Shown: positions 40,201 to 52,259 of the stretch, piece by piece
Position numbering within the stretch: the first letter of the stretch is position 1
Layout: every line of letters begins with the position of its first letter
NCBI GenBank assembly: GCA_013420905.1
Contig: JAAXNY010000009.1
Span: 1,984,001 to 2,048,000 of the forward strand
DNA from: Collybia mongolica
Lineage: Eukaryota > Basidiomycota > Agaricomycetes > Agaricales > Clitocybaceae
Length of the DNA stretch: 64,000 bases
Direction: 5' to 3'
Notes under the pieces: model-generated
Database searches by the model: none
What the model was told of the DNA's origin: nothing
The model's input: the letters and a program-made list of their open reading frames with translations, nothing else
Position numbers and translations under genes: made by a program

Positions 40201-43200
40201 GCTGGGGATGACAGATTCAAAGGTCTGGAAGCGGCAACAAGTGAGACTAACAAGAGAAAGCTATACAAATCAACTCACTCCAGGTGGTGACTTCATGAAG
40301 GCGGATAGATCGGAAATCCAGGACAAGTCTGGAACCATGGTAAATGTAAACCCTGACAGAGTTACATTGATCTTTGATTCTTTTGCTGTCGTCTCTGGTA
40401 CTGTCAAGGAGGTGAAACGAAATTGAACCATAGACCGAGAAGCCGAAGACTATCACACATGAATTAGCTTTACACCTCAGAACCTGCTCCGAAATTTACC
40501 AGACTTCGAGGCGCTGTTAACGACAGAAATGTCTCGGAACCACCCAGTGGCATGGTGCCCCTAATACTGATATCTACCACATTGGTAGTGAAAGTTGTCT
40601 GGTCCTATCGGAGGTGTGAGAAATTTTGAAGTAGGCATGTCATATCACTTGCCCTTCCTTGAGGTTTGAGCTCAATTAACGTATCCACATCAGAGGCCAT
40701 AATCATGACAAGTCGAACAGAAGGTTCAGCTTTGGCCTCGGGAACCATTAAGCGAATGAAGACTGAGAATATATTGTCAACACTAGAGAAAGATATTAAG
40801 TTCTTAGCACCCACCTTCAGAAACAGATATCTTAACAAAAGCGTCGCTCTTAGGAGATTCGCGATTTGTGCCCAGCGTACTCCTGATCCCGCTACCGTTT
40901 CGAGATTTCGTGAAAAAGCGGCTTCCAATCAGGCTGGCATCTTTGTTGGTTGCCCTTTCCGTGCTTGTATCGTCGTTCTCATCGCCAAATGTGCGATCCA
41001 CAAGCTGTGTCACATCATCAACCCAATACTGTATGGCATTATAGACAGGCTTGTCTATGTCGATATGAATAGATGGAATGTCGATGTTGATGGATGACAT
41101 ATCTTGTTGGGAGTTTGCTCTTGAATTATTAATCATTATTCGAGGCTTTAAAACCACAGAAGACACCATGACTGGTCCGGATTGCACGCCCGGACCATGA
41201 GAGGGTAGCCCAAGGGAACCTATAGATACGATGGATGTTGCTGTACGCTCATGAACGGCGGTGGAGGCGACCAAAATTCTACTAAACTCAATGCTCACAA
41301 GGGTATTGTTACCTCCAGGCGTCCGCGGCCCTTGTGATGGCGAGTCGATATTGGCGAAATGAGCACTGGGCTTAGGTAGTATTGATCCAGTCGTGAGCTT
41401 AACTCCATGTAAATCAAAGCAGAAAGCTCCAGAACGGGCAGGACGCCCAGGTGAGGGAGGGCAACGAATTTGAATCCGGAATAAATCAAACCGGAGGTTT
41501 ATATTTGGACCACTACCAGGAGCGATATATTTCTGTTAAGGACGGACGTATATATGTGACAACCTACAGCAGTGAAGAGATAGCGAACCTTTGCCTTACT
41601 GGTTGACTTGGTACCATACTGATAACCTCGATCCAGATCTTCAAGTGCCAGCGACTTGGGAATTCGGCTTTCTTCGACATCTCTGTTGTTCCGAGCCTGT
41701 GTGGATGACGTCCTGGCGCTCTCATCATAACTTGGTTGGTTGTCACCCCCTCCTGCCTCTGCATCTGACGTCGAATTGATTCCGTTCAAAATTTCGTTAA
41801 TTAACGCTAATATTCCGTCACGATTGAAGAGCAAACCAAGGTCCAAAAAAGTATGCAAAGGCCCCACGTTGATCATAATTTCATCAACAGGAACCATCTG
41901 CTGGTGGCGGGGGTTTAGAAGGGTCTGCTTGTCCATATTAATAGAAATCGCCTGTACTGAACTTGGCATTGGCCGCCCACCCAGCCGGGTGGAATTATGA
42001 ACACTCGGAGGTGAAGTCGAATATGATCCCGTTTCACTTGGAAGCTTCTGGCCTTTACTTGATTTTGCTGGTGGGGTGGTTCGCCATGACGACAACTTGA
42101 CACCAGCATCATGATACTTCAGGTCCGTCCAGTCGACGATATCAAACTTTGGAAGAGGTGTGTATGTTTCACTGTTTCCAGCCTGATACGGATGGGTATG
42201 CATGTTTGAATACTGCGAGAGAAGAGCGTGGTCAGTTATGATCAATGGGGAGATATAAGGGGTGGGATGGTGATCTGTCGACGAGGGAATGTTATAGGAA
42301 AATACCGATAGGTCATGAACGAAAACAACTGTTGAAAACGCTTTCGTTGAACTGGGCGGAGTTTTACTCGTTGATGGACTGTGTTTCCTAACATTTTCTG
42401 AGGGCAAAGTCGCTGACAGGGAGCCAGAAATGTTATCAAGGTGAATTCTCATGTAACCTTGGGGGAGTGTGGGGGGAACCAAGGGCCGTTTGTAAAACTC
42501 TGACATTGACACGTTTTGAGTGGTGTTAGGCACCATTCCCGCCAAAGGTGACGGAAAGATTATAAGGATAACCAGACCACGAATGCTGAGTGTGCCTGTC
42601 ACTCCGAATCCTGTTGTGGATTGGACAGGCTCCGTGCTTGTCTGAGTTGCTCTTTTGGGCGAAAGGTGAGACGTCCATCTGGTGGCCAGTTCGGTCAAAC
42701 CAACTATGTGCCACCCGCGAAGGGCACAAGCTATGACCCCACATGTAGCAGATAAGTGCACTCCTCCTTGTCCCTTTGTTTGAACAGGAGAATGCGAAGA
42801 AGGGCCTTTCGCTTCACTACTAACCACAGAGTCGATAGTGAGTTTGACCAAAATCGGCGGCACACCGAATGTTAAAATCTCTTCTCTAACTGGAACATAT
42901 TGTGGGGAATGATGTCTGTGATTTGTGGATTTGTCTTTAATAGGAGAAATCACAGGAGCCGGAGAGGGTGTCCGACTTTCATTTGATGTAAAGTCGTGAT
43001 CCGGTATACCACCGAAAGTATGAGCTACAGACACGGCACTTTGATACATGCTGCTGTTATCAGAAACCGCTGGCGATACTGGGCGAGGAGGGAGAAATGC
43101 GAGAGATTGCGACATTGTAAATTGTGTCTCCTCGTCCATTGATGACGTAGATGACGTTGGGGATGCGGCAGGGGAACTCCCTTCTGACGAATGAAAGACG

Positions 43201-44182
43201 CGCTGGGTAGGAGATGAGATTTGAACGCTGGAAGAATTACTAGGGGTGAGGGGGGCTGAAAATAAAGTGCTAGGCACATCCTTCAGGTTCTGGGCTGTAA
43301 TCCTGACGCCGGATACAGAAAGAGTACGAGCTTCGCCTTCTGAAGTGCTAAACTCATGGCGTATTTCATCACTAGCACGGCTGCGACCCTCAGTTTGGTA
43401 ACGAATCTCTGCTATCGAGAGGGTGATACTCATATTACCAGGATGGACCAGGGTAATTTCGGTGTTCACGGCGTCAAATTCGAAGCGCGCGAGCAACCGC
43501 TCAATCAGAGTTGTAAATAACGATACACCAACAGGGTCTGAGTCCAGGTGGAATGTCTCTTCTGGGGCAGATAAGAACGGATCTACGTCGAGACCACCTG
43601 GGATGTTAGGGTCATCGTTGGGGTGTACTGAAGCAGTGAGGTCTGGATGGACTGAATCCCAGAGCTTAGTTTCTTTCTGGGGAGTCAACTCCTCGTGAAC
43701 GAAAGACTCTGCTACAGAAAATACGGATTCGGCGAGGGTGACATCCGAATGGTTCAGACCTGATCCGTTGGAGAGAGGGAGAAGGTGAAAGGTGAGACAA
43801 AGGTTGTTGAGTGAAAATCCAAGCGTGGAGGTTAGTGGATTTGGCCAAGGAACACGAGTCGTGATAGAAGACATGAATCCATCATGAAGAGCTATAGGGA
43901 GGCCAGATATAAGATCATTGATAGCCTAGGTAGAGCTTTTAAGCAGGCAGTGTGACCAGGAGCAGAGAGTACGTTCACCTCATTATCCAATTCAACGTCA
44001 TTCACCTGAACATATCCTGAACCAATCTGTGAATCTATTTGCCGGGTGTCAAGTTGGCCTGGCCTAAGTAAATGGCCTAAGGATTTCTTGAGAATGAATG
44101 AGAGAAATCGGCTTTGGAGACCGGAAGGAAGGGCGAGGTTGAGAGAAGGGAGTCCTGGAAGCCAGGAGTACCAAGAGGTCAT
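37230..44182 (-). CDS. ATG2: Autophagy lipid-transfer protein Atg2
   Basis: Atg2 is a rod-shaped bridge that moves phospholipid from ER to the growing autophagosome membrane. The start MTSWYSWLPGLPSLNLALPS leads into the N-terminal chorein segment (LQSRFLSFILKKSLGHLL, QIDSQIGSGYVQVNDVELDN). The long middle is rich in beta-like segments with Ser/Pro-rich inserts, for instance AASPTSSTSSMDEETQFTMS. The conserved C-terminal part is clear: GVAPIRSVVNVGSGIADLVL, YKKDGRIVRGVQKGTTAFVK, AIEAIKLGARLATGTQVILE, ending NEAKYKSH. Around twenty short introns are present; total length is about 1,950 residues. It converges with RLP24 (133 bp between stops). Confidence 0.93.
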
Positions 44183-45060
44183 GATAGTCCGTGATCACTT
44201 GCGATGAAGTAGCCAAGTTACTGACGAGAGACTTGAATAGGGTGCCTTCTAGTTCGTTCAACCCAACAGAGGAGTGCGGGCTCAGCTAGTGTAGCTACCA
44301 GTGTCACGGAAGGCATTAAATAAATTCACGTGACCATGGCGTCGCAGCTTCAGAACTGTCAATAACCCCACCAGCGCGCTGACACCGCAAAGCCCGCTAC
44401 TTTTCAGATTTCATCGTTATCGCATGGCTCTCGGGGTGCACTAGAAGTTTATGTTTTGCATTTGCTTTAATAAAACACTACTGCAGTCAACAATCTCCCA
44501 AATTAATGGTCTTGAACAACCATTTTGAACTGTTTAGCCAGTGTGTCTGATGCAAGCAATTTCCTGATCTCATACAATTACTGTTAGGGATAGACATAGT
44601 CATGCTCAATGACCTGGTTCTGTGCCAGGTTTGGTGCAAAAGAAGCCAGCACAGCTTGCCCATTACAGCAGGTTTTGAACAGAGTGGCACTTTCATGAAA
44701 ATTCTTTTGATGTCACGATTTCACAAATGTCGTGGCCTTTTGCGGACGGTGTTGGGTGTCTGGTTAGGGAGCCATAATCATCAATAATTGCCTGCTATCG
44801 GTATATACTCCTGCGAGGTTATGCATGTTTGTGTGGGTCCCAAAAAAGGGTTTATGTCATTTCATTAACTCATGACGTCTTCACACAAGTGCCATTCCAT
44901 TTGGAAACTGCCGTAACTAAAATCATAGTGGTTGAAGCTGGTAGTGAATATGGGTGAAGAGAAAGGGGGAAACACATGAAGATAAAGTTTAAGGGGGTAT
45001 ATGGTGGAGTTCCAAACTGGTCACATGTATCCACACTCATAGTGAAGGCCTATCTTAAAA
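44183..45060. other. ATG2 upstream region grading into decayed repeat
   Basis: The first about 250 bp have normal base composition and should hold the ATG2 promoter. From about 44,440 CpG becomes scarce and short minus-strand frames appear (44487-44696) with no recognisable family. I read this as the left edge of the transposon block. Confidence 0.45.
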
Positions 45061-45065
45061 CCCAC

Positions 45066-45622
45066 TACTATGGTGCAAACCACTTAGTCACCACCAATTT
45101 TGTGCAACCAGTGGTGCTCCTTCGACTCTTGCCCAAATTCTTATTCATCTGGCAGAAATGCTGTATTTGATCATCGGAACATTTCTACCAGAGCGTTTGT
45201 CGAAAAACTTAAAACTGACTGAGATACAAATTTGGTACCGTCCGAAATTGGCGTATTACTATATTAGGCAGGTGACGTAATAAGATATGATATGATAATC
45301 GGTACTGATTAATCAAATTCAAGGTGAGTGCTCGCGAGCACGCCGGTGCGACTTGTATTTTCTTGAGCTGAATTGACGAACCTTGAATTGAGCGTCTTTG
45401 GCAGACAGACCATCCCGATATGCATTCATCCAACGCACTGTTCGGTGCTCCCATTTTCGTATCATCTCTTTATCAACAGAGGCAAGAGCCTTTGGAAGGT
45501 TTTCTTGAAGGGTTGCGTCGGGAATCAGCACGTGGGGGGTTGACTTTTTTTTGCCCCGCCGAATTGGCGTCTGCACCACATTGGTGGTGACTAAGTGTTT
45601 TGCACCATAAAGTAGCAGGAAT
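45066..45622. repeat. Inverted-repeat-bounded element of about 550 bp
   Basis: The left arm begins near 45066 (CTACTATGGTGCAAACCACT and on through TAGTCACCACCAAT). Its reverse complement, with a few mismatches, ends near 45622. Each arm is about 40 bp. Between them lies a minus-strand frame (45319-45636) reading KWEHRTVRWMNAYRDGLSAK and FSSRKYKSHRR. I recall that wording from hypothetical, transposon-associated proteins of Agaricomycetes. No target duplication was identified. It directly abuts the LINE fragment. Confidence 0.5.
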
Positions 45623-47252
45623 AGACATTTCAACACAGAAGTGGTAACCTTCTTTAAGTCCTACTTGGTTGGGTGGGAAACTTCTTATCTCTGGGGTGAT
45701 GATGTGTTCCTGGAGCTTCCTACAAGTGTGGGCCTGGGCCAAGGCTCAGCCCTGTTGCCCATCCTCTCTGCACTCATATTAACTCCCATCCTGAAGGAGT
45801 TTTATGGGAGGAATAGGGCATCAGATCTCATCTCCTATGTTGATGGTGGCACTCTTATTGCCCAGTCCAAGACATGGAGTGATAATTTGCACAAGCTACC
45901 TGAAGCTTATACCATTGTGCAGGAACTCATAAAAGCTGTTGGCCTTGTGCTCAAGCACCTCAAATCTGAGGGATTTCACTTTTTCTGAAAATACACCAAC
46001 AACAATCTGGACATTGACCTTGGATTTGCACCATACACCAGGGATACCCCCTCCACCCCAAAGCCATATGGAGGTATTTGGGCTTCTGCTTTGACTGCTC
46101 CCTATTGTTTAGGGAGCATATTGATACAGCCCAAAATTGTTTGCACTTGTAAAGTCAACAAGTGAGGCTATTAGTATCATTTCTAATAACTAAGTAAATG
46201 GTATTAGAGGATTAGAGTTGAGCTCCAAGACAGCTAATCAGAGTGAACTAGTCTAATGATTAATATACTATCAGTACAGAGGACTATGAGTATGGACTAC
46301 TATTAGTTCTATTCACCATGCCTGGTTACAACCTTGGTATCTTAATAATAAGTAACTGTTGTAGTATGACATCATTAGTCTGAGGATCATCATTAATAGG
46401 AGAAGTAATTGTAAATTCAGGACTTGCACAATCCAAGGCCAGAGTCTAGTCAGGAACACTTGGTGTTAACTGCTGGAAAGACAGAACACTGTGAATGACA
46501 ACTGGAATGATCAGAAATTAAATTCCCTACCCTGATACTAAGTAACAGTCTTGGTTGTCAGATAGGAGAAGTAAAAGACAGTGCCACACAGTTTAGAAAT
46601 CACCAAGCATGCTGCCAAGTGCTGATAAGAGTTTAACCAGAACTCTTGATATTGGCCAAGTAATAAGTAAATGACATAAACAGCATGAATGGCATGCACA
46701 CCAAGTCATAAAAGACAAGACAGTATTGAAAACACAAACCCTTGGTGTGCTGGGGATCTTGTTTTGCATAAATCTCTCTTCCTTAAAATATTAGTTAATC
46801 ATAGTTTGTACACCATAAACCATAGGTAGGTAGTGCAGAAGAAAGGAATCTTACCCCCACTTTGTGCTACAATCAGATATACAAATCACATTTGTTAGAA
46901 CACTATTGTGCATGCAAACTAAGAATCAGGTTGCTTCAACTGTCTTGATTGGAATTGTCTCAAAGTACTTGGCTAAGAGATCACAGAATTGAAGAAGTCT
47001 AGTTCATTTGGAACCTGGTACTTGTATTGGCCATTGGAATTATTAGGCACTTGGCCTTTGGTATACTTGGAACCTCTGTTTAAAGTCACTTGGACTTATT
47101 GATCCACTTGGGATTGTTAATAATTGAATGTACACTTGGTACTAAGTCAATTGGATTGGAAGTTTATTATAAAAATGTACCTAAGGTCTAAGCACTTGTG
47201 TTAAAACCTTGTTTGAATTGAATCAGTTGAGAGATCCTTGAAAAGTCTTTGT

Positions 47253-47266
47253 CTACATCAGCAAAA
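47253..47266 (+). repeat. Left arm of 14 bp inverted repeat flanking the Plavaka block
   Basis: CTACATCAGCAAAA here is matched exactly on the opposite strand at 54487-54500. It may be a subterminal or terminal inverted repeat of the Plavaka-type element. Confidence 0.5.
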
Positions 47267-47482
47267 TGAACTGATCTTGACCTAGCAAGTAATTGGTTGA
47301 TCAAGCATACCTTGTAGGGGATGATGTGATCTAGGAGATACCTGTACAGGTAGATAATGAGCATGTAGAACATGAGAGGTAGTTCAGAATCAATACACAA
47401 CTTGCAAGGTGTCAAATAGAACAATCTCATACCTATCCAGACCTTGCCTACCTTGCTTGTTGTGATCATTATACTGTCATAC

Positions 47483-47586
47483 CTTGCATTACCCAGCTTG
47501 TACCTAGCTGGGTATGTAAGAACCTTGATATACCCTTGCATTACCTAGCCCATACCTAGCTGGGCATGTAAGGACCTTGATATACC
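47483..47586 (+). repeat. Tandem duplication, 52 bp period
   Basis: Two adjacent copies (47483-47534 and 47535-47586) each begin CTTGCATTACC and end ACCTTGATATACC, with an internal palindrome TACCTAGCTGGGTA. The copies differ at about six sites, all of them transitions. Confidence 0.75.
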
Positions 47587-47718
47587 TTGAATGACCTTGG
47601 GTCAGTTTGGTTGGATCAGATTGGGTTCATGTGTTTGCAACTCATTGATTTCACAAAGCCTTTGCATAGCTTATATTACTGATTCAATACACACTTGCAA
47701 TTATCATATGCAAGCCAA

Positions 47719-50700
47719 TCAATAAGAATCATCATCACTGGAATCTGAGTCCCTATCATACCAATTGGATTCATCTCCTGACTCTTCACTCTCATCTGAA
47801 TCCTCTGGTCCACTTCCATTACCATCATCTCTATCTTGAACCTGCTCATCAACATCTTCTTCATCCAAATCAAGATTGGTAGTCACAGTGGGTTTGGGGC
47901 CAAATGCCTGCCTCATGTCATCACGGAATGGAGCCAGGGCTTCCCGAAAATTTGGTGAGTGGCCTATTCCATTTCCTGAGAAGCGCATGATCATGTCACG
48001 GTCAACAAATCTGCAAGAAGATCAGTACAATTCATAAACCAAATATCATCACTACTTACATGGACACACTATAGCGGTGGTAGTCCTTTCCTTCCTCTGT
48101 AGACCGGCGTGCCATCGATGTGCTTAGAAGAAATTTGTTGGTCTGTCCAAGAGACCAGATGGGAATCAGGTGAACAGCTTGAATCACATTCTCTGGCTCA
48201 AGAAATCCAAATGCATCTTCATTACTGGAGTCAAGGTACTGAAGTCGATGGAGTCGCTTTGCTTGGAAACCTGATCTGTAAGAATTATCCAGTTTGTACC
48301 ATCGAATCCAGAGAACGTGTATCGTTTTCCAAGAAAAAGAGGTTGAGCAGGATCCTCTGAGCTGTGCAACAACATGAAAAATGCCAATGACTCGACCATA
48401 CATATATGGATGACCATCACCATCCAATGAGAGTGTCATGATGTCAGAACATGTTCGAGGATTGATAGAATCAGTGTTTCGGCAACAGTCATAGGTGGTA
48501 TAATGGATTCGCATACACTTGTGGAAGTAGATCTTGTTTGCTGAAATGTTGAGATTAAAACGATCCTCTTCATTGAAATTTTCATCTTGAGAGCCAAGAA
48601 ATTGGCGAAGAAGGTGGTCTTTGAGCTTTGGAAGGAAATCCTGCTAACAGTTAGTAATAGAGATAGAGAGTAGTAACCAAAACTGCTTACATGAACAGCA
48701 GGATCACTTGCATTGTCGTGAAGCCAGACTGGTATTTCCACCCAATTTCGTGTGCCCTTTCCCATTGCGTATTTCAAAGTTGGATCCGAAAACTGTAGTT
48801 CATCAACATAGTCAGATCGATGATGTGGTTTTGCAAAATTCTTGACTTCTGAAGAACAGAGAAGTTTCTGTAGGTTTTCGTGGTGTTGAATGTGGGTACC
48901 AATCTGCTGTGCATGCTCATTCTTATTTGTATGATTATAGAGCTGTTTTGGGAAATGATGATTCCGTTCACCCTACTTCAGAGTGAGCATGAAGCAAAGT
49001 ATGGAAATTATACACTCATACCAGGAGTGTACTGTACAAGTCCGTTGTCCCATATGTTTCAACCATCTCTTCATAGTGACCAATGCTATGACTTTTGATT
49101 GTGGAAAGATTGAACTCTTTTTTAACCGTCCTGATCCTTCGAGTGGTCTTGTGGTGATACTTCAATGCAGCCAACTTCTTTGCACGTTGACCTTGACTGC
49201 GGACACGGCGTGCAGCCTCATGTGGTGTCTCCTTCGTCTCGTACGCTGAGCAGACTTTGCTCTTAAAACGGCGGAGGAGCTGTCCAAGAGAGTAAGTCAT
49301 TCTACCCCAATCAGCCTTTGAAGACGTGGCATGTAGCCGTAATTTAGCATATGCATGCCAGCTCGCAAATGTAAAGAGCAAGTCTTGAACTATGACATCA
49401 TGCTTGGGCTCAAATAGACCTTCAAAGCAAGCTGCGGCGCACTGAAAAGGGCATAAACCTGAAGTAAGAACCAAAAAGAGAATCTTACCTGGAGAAGATC
49501 CTTGAAATCACGCGCCGCCAACTTCTTCATGGATGCTGCATCATTTCGGAACTTACGGATGGTACCTTGTCCAAATGTAGATACTTGACGGTACCTGGGA
49601 TGTGAATGTCAGACTGCAATAGACAAGTAGACTAAAAACGAGACAAGTTACCTGTGATTGAGCTCTTGAATAAAGTTATCACCAACCGCATAACCAATTC
49701 GAGTGAGGTGGGTGAAAAGGCCCTTCCAGACACCAAGTTCAATCTCATGGAGAACATCCACTACAAAATGTCAATGATAGTTTACTCCAAACTCCCGGAA
49801 TGTGCTCGAGAATGCGTTCTAAAAAATTTTGGAGAAGGGAACAGCTAAATGAATCAGACATACCCTCGTTGGTGTCAGGCTGGCCCCCTCCAAGGAATCC
49901 CGGACCGCAGTTGAATTCACTGCTTCACCATCCTTGAACATGAGAGCTCGCGCAGTTTCAACACGTTCAGACCATGAATCATCATCAAGCCGAATATTTG
50001 TTCGACGCCGCTGCATATCTCGTATTGTGCCAAGTTGAGGAACTTCACCCTTGGTGACAAGACAGATAGGGCATGGACATATTGCCTGGGCCTTGATACA
50101 TACAAGGAGAACACTACATTACGTGAGTTAATTTCCAAAGTTCTACAAAGGGAAAAGCCTTTACCGTTCGGGATAATCTGCTGAATATGCAAAAAACCAG
50201 GGGAAGACAAGGCGATGTATACCATCAGCACACAGGATGACGATGCCATGAACATAAGCATGCAAGAAGTCAGCACAGTTCAGAAGAAGGGCCCAAATTG
50301 CCTGCATGAGTTCACATTTGAGGTGTGTGACCATCTCTGTGATTGGAGGTTCACCAAAGAAAGCTGTGTAATCCTGAGTCGGGCAGCTAATATAAAACAC
50401 AGTCAGGCTTCAGTTGCATCTGAAACCCATAGGAAGGGGACCTACGTGAGGCAGGTATGCCAGATGATATGCCATAAAACCAGTTACCTTACCGTGGATG
50501 TATTTTGAGAGATTGCTGATGAACTGAAAGACAGACCACAGTGATGCCGTCCCAAACTGAGCTAGGTTTGCTGAATCCGAATACCAAAGGAGTGGTGCAA
50601 CGACTGTCTCCAAGTTCTCCGGATTCCCATCTGGTGGAAGAGACACCCTGACTTCGTCTTCCATCTTGGAAAACTCATTTGATGTGTATGCCTCACCATG

Positions 50701-52057
50701 CACACATTCGGCATCCTCATCTCGCGATGGTTTCCAAAATAGCTTGAAGCCCTTCAGATGAAAATTGTAAAAGGATTCCCCTTGGAATGCTGAAATGATC
50801 CCTCCAATTATGCTCCAATGCCAAACATTACTGACGAAAGCTTTTGGTGTGTGGGCTTCCGACGGAAAGGTAGAGTCATGATGTGGAAGGCTAATTTTGA
50901 CGGTAGAGTTCTTCCATCCTTCGGAAGGAAGGAAGAACTCGTCAGGAGAAGGGGCTTTAGCAGTGGACTCTGAGGTCTGCTTGGAATCCGATACAGATAA
51001 ATTTTCGAGCGCGTTGAGTACCTCGTCGACCTTGAAATCCTTCATCTCCTTGTGATTGAATTTGGGATTATTGTACACATTGTCGACCCAAGACTGCCAT
51101 GCCACCTTTGTGAAAGTCCCCATCGCATGCTTGTAGAACCAATCCACCTGTAATAAAGCTGTATCAGTCAAAACCCCTTTTGGATCAATGAATTGGGGGT
51201 GATTCAGACTTGGCGGCACTGGTGCCTTGGCCTCGGCAGTTGGTACATGGTACGGAAGCGTTGCGTTATCTAGATCCTGCTCTCAACCATCTTGGACATT
51301 GGAGAAGGCGTTGGAGTCGCAGCCAAAGTCAACAGCTAGCGACTCGTCAGATTGACGTGAAGGTTTTTCTTTGTACTGCCGATAGAGTCCGAATACATCT
51401 GGCTGCATCTCATAGATCATCCAATTAAGAGCTGGATTTGGCAAAGGCGTCCAAGGGTCAGGCTGGGGCTGAGGATCAGGTTGTTGATCTGGTTCAGGCT
51501 GAACTGGCTCAGGTGACAGAGCGTGTGGGACCAGCTGAGAGACCGCAGCAGATTGTGATGAAATCACATAGTCATCAAGGTGGCGCGGTAGCCGACGACG
51601 ACGTGGTTCAGTAATAATCGGTGGATTGAGGTCGATTTGACGCGAAAGATCTGGCAAGGGCAGATCCTCCTCAATCGGCGCTTCCAGTACATCCAGCAGC
51701 TCATCCATTTGAAAGTCATTCTAGATCGGTGTAAGCAATGCTCATGTTCAGTAGGGAAATAGTTACCTGTGCTGGATCTACATCCATGGGTTCAGGATCA
51801 TGATTGATCGATGAAGAAGCAACTTGAGTCTACAAATAAATGTTATGAGAGAAAGAGGCAGCTAAAAGTGTAAATACCTGGGTCTGATGGATATTATCAG
51901 CTTTTGCACCACCCAAATGTCCTTGCCGCTGAGCTGGAGGGTTCTCGATGCGTCTCAGATTGGATCTCGGTCATGCTGGGCACTTTTTCTGATGAGCTGA
52001 AAGTGCTCAATCGGTGTCTCCAGGGAAACTCGCTCTACATTGCCGACAATAACCCAT
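47719..52057 (-). pseudogene. Plavaka-type (KDZ/CMC) transposase, decayed by four in-frame TGA
   Basis: A DNA transposase typical of Agaricomycetes. The N-terminus from ATG 52057 holds a C2H2-like finger (MGYCRQCRASFPGDTD, then ALSAHQKKCPA). Downstream blocks are in the family's order: LNWMIYEMQPDVFGLYRQYK, LQVDWFYKHAMGTFTKVAWQ, FYNFHLKGFKLFWKPSRDED, NLETVVAPLLWYSDSANLAQ, YIHGKVTGFMAYHLAYLPH, ELMQAIWALLLNCADFLHAY, VVDVLHEIELGVWKGLFTHL, KKEFNLSTIKSHSIG, and MRIHYTTYDCCRNTDSINPR near the C-terminus, with an acidic tail. At least eight introns still splice in frame. Stops at 52007-52009, 51971-51973, 51283-51285 and 49771-49773 are all TGA, so the copy is probably non-autonomous now. Confidence 0.83.
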
Positions 52058-52259
52058 TATAATGCCTAAAATAAAAAGCACAATGATTTAGTTGGACTTG
52101 AATAGGTGCTTGAAGTTCATTGCATGGTTGTGGACTTATAGAACATACAACAATTGTTCATGTTAAACAACGCGTGCCAATCACGTGGGTGACGTAGTGA
52201 CGTGTCTTCACATTTCTTGTTTCTTGCTGCCTTCCGTTTCCTTCTTTCCTCCATCTGCA

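Larger units (their letters stand above)
46122..47718. other. CpG-free, gene-less left arm of the insertion
   Basis: About 1.6 kb is AT-rich, with no CpG dinucleotide that I could find and no credible ORF. Short imperfect repeats built on CACTTGG, ACCTTG and GTAAGT-like words recur. It is read as decayed transposon sequence. Confidence 0.6.
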
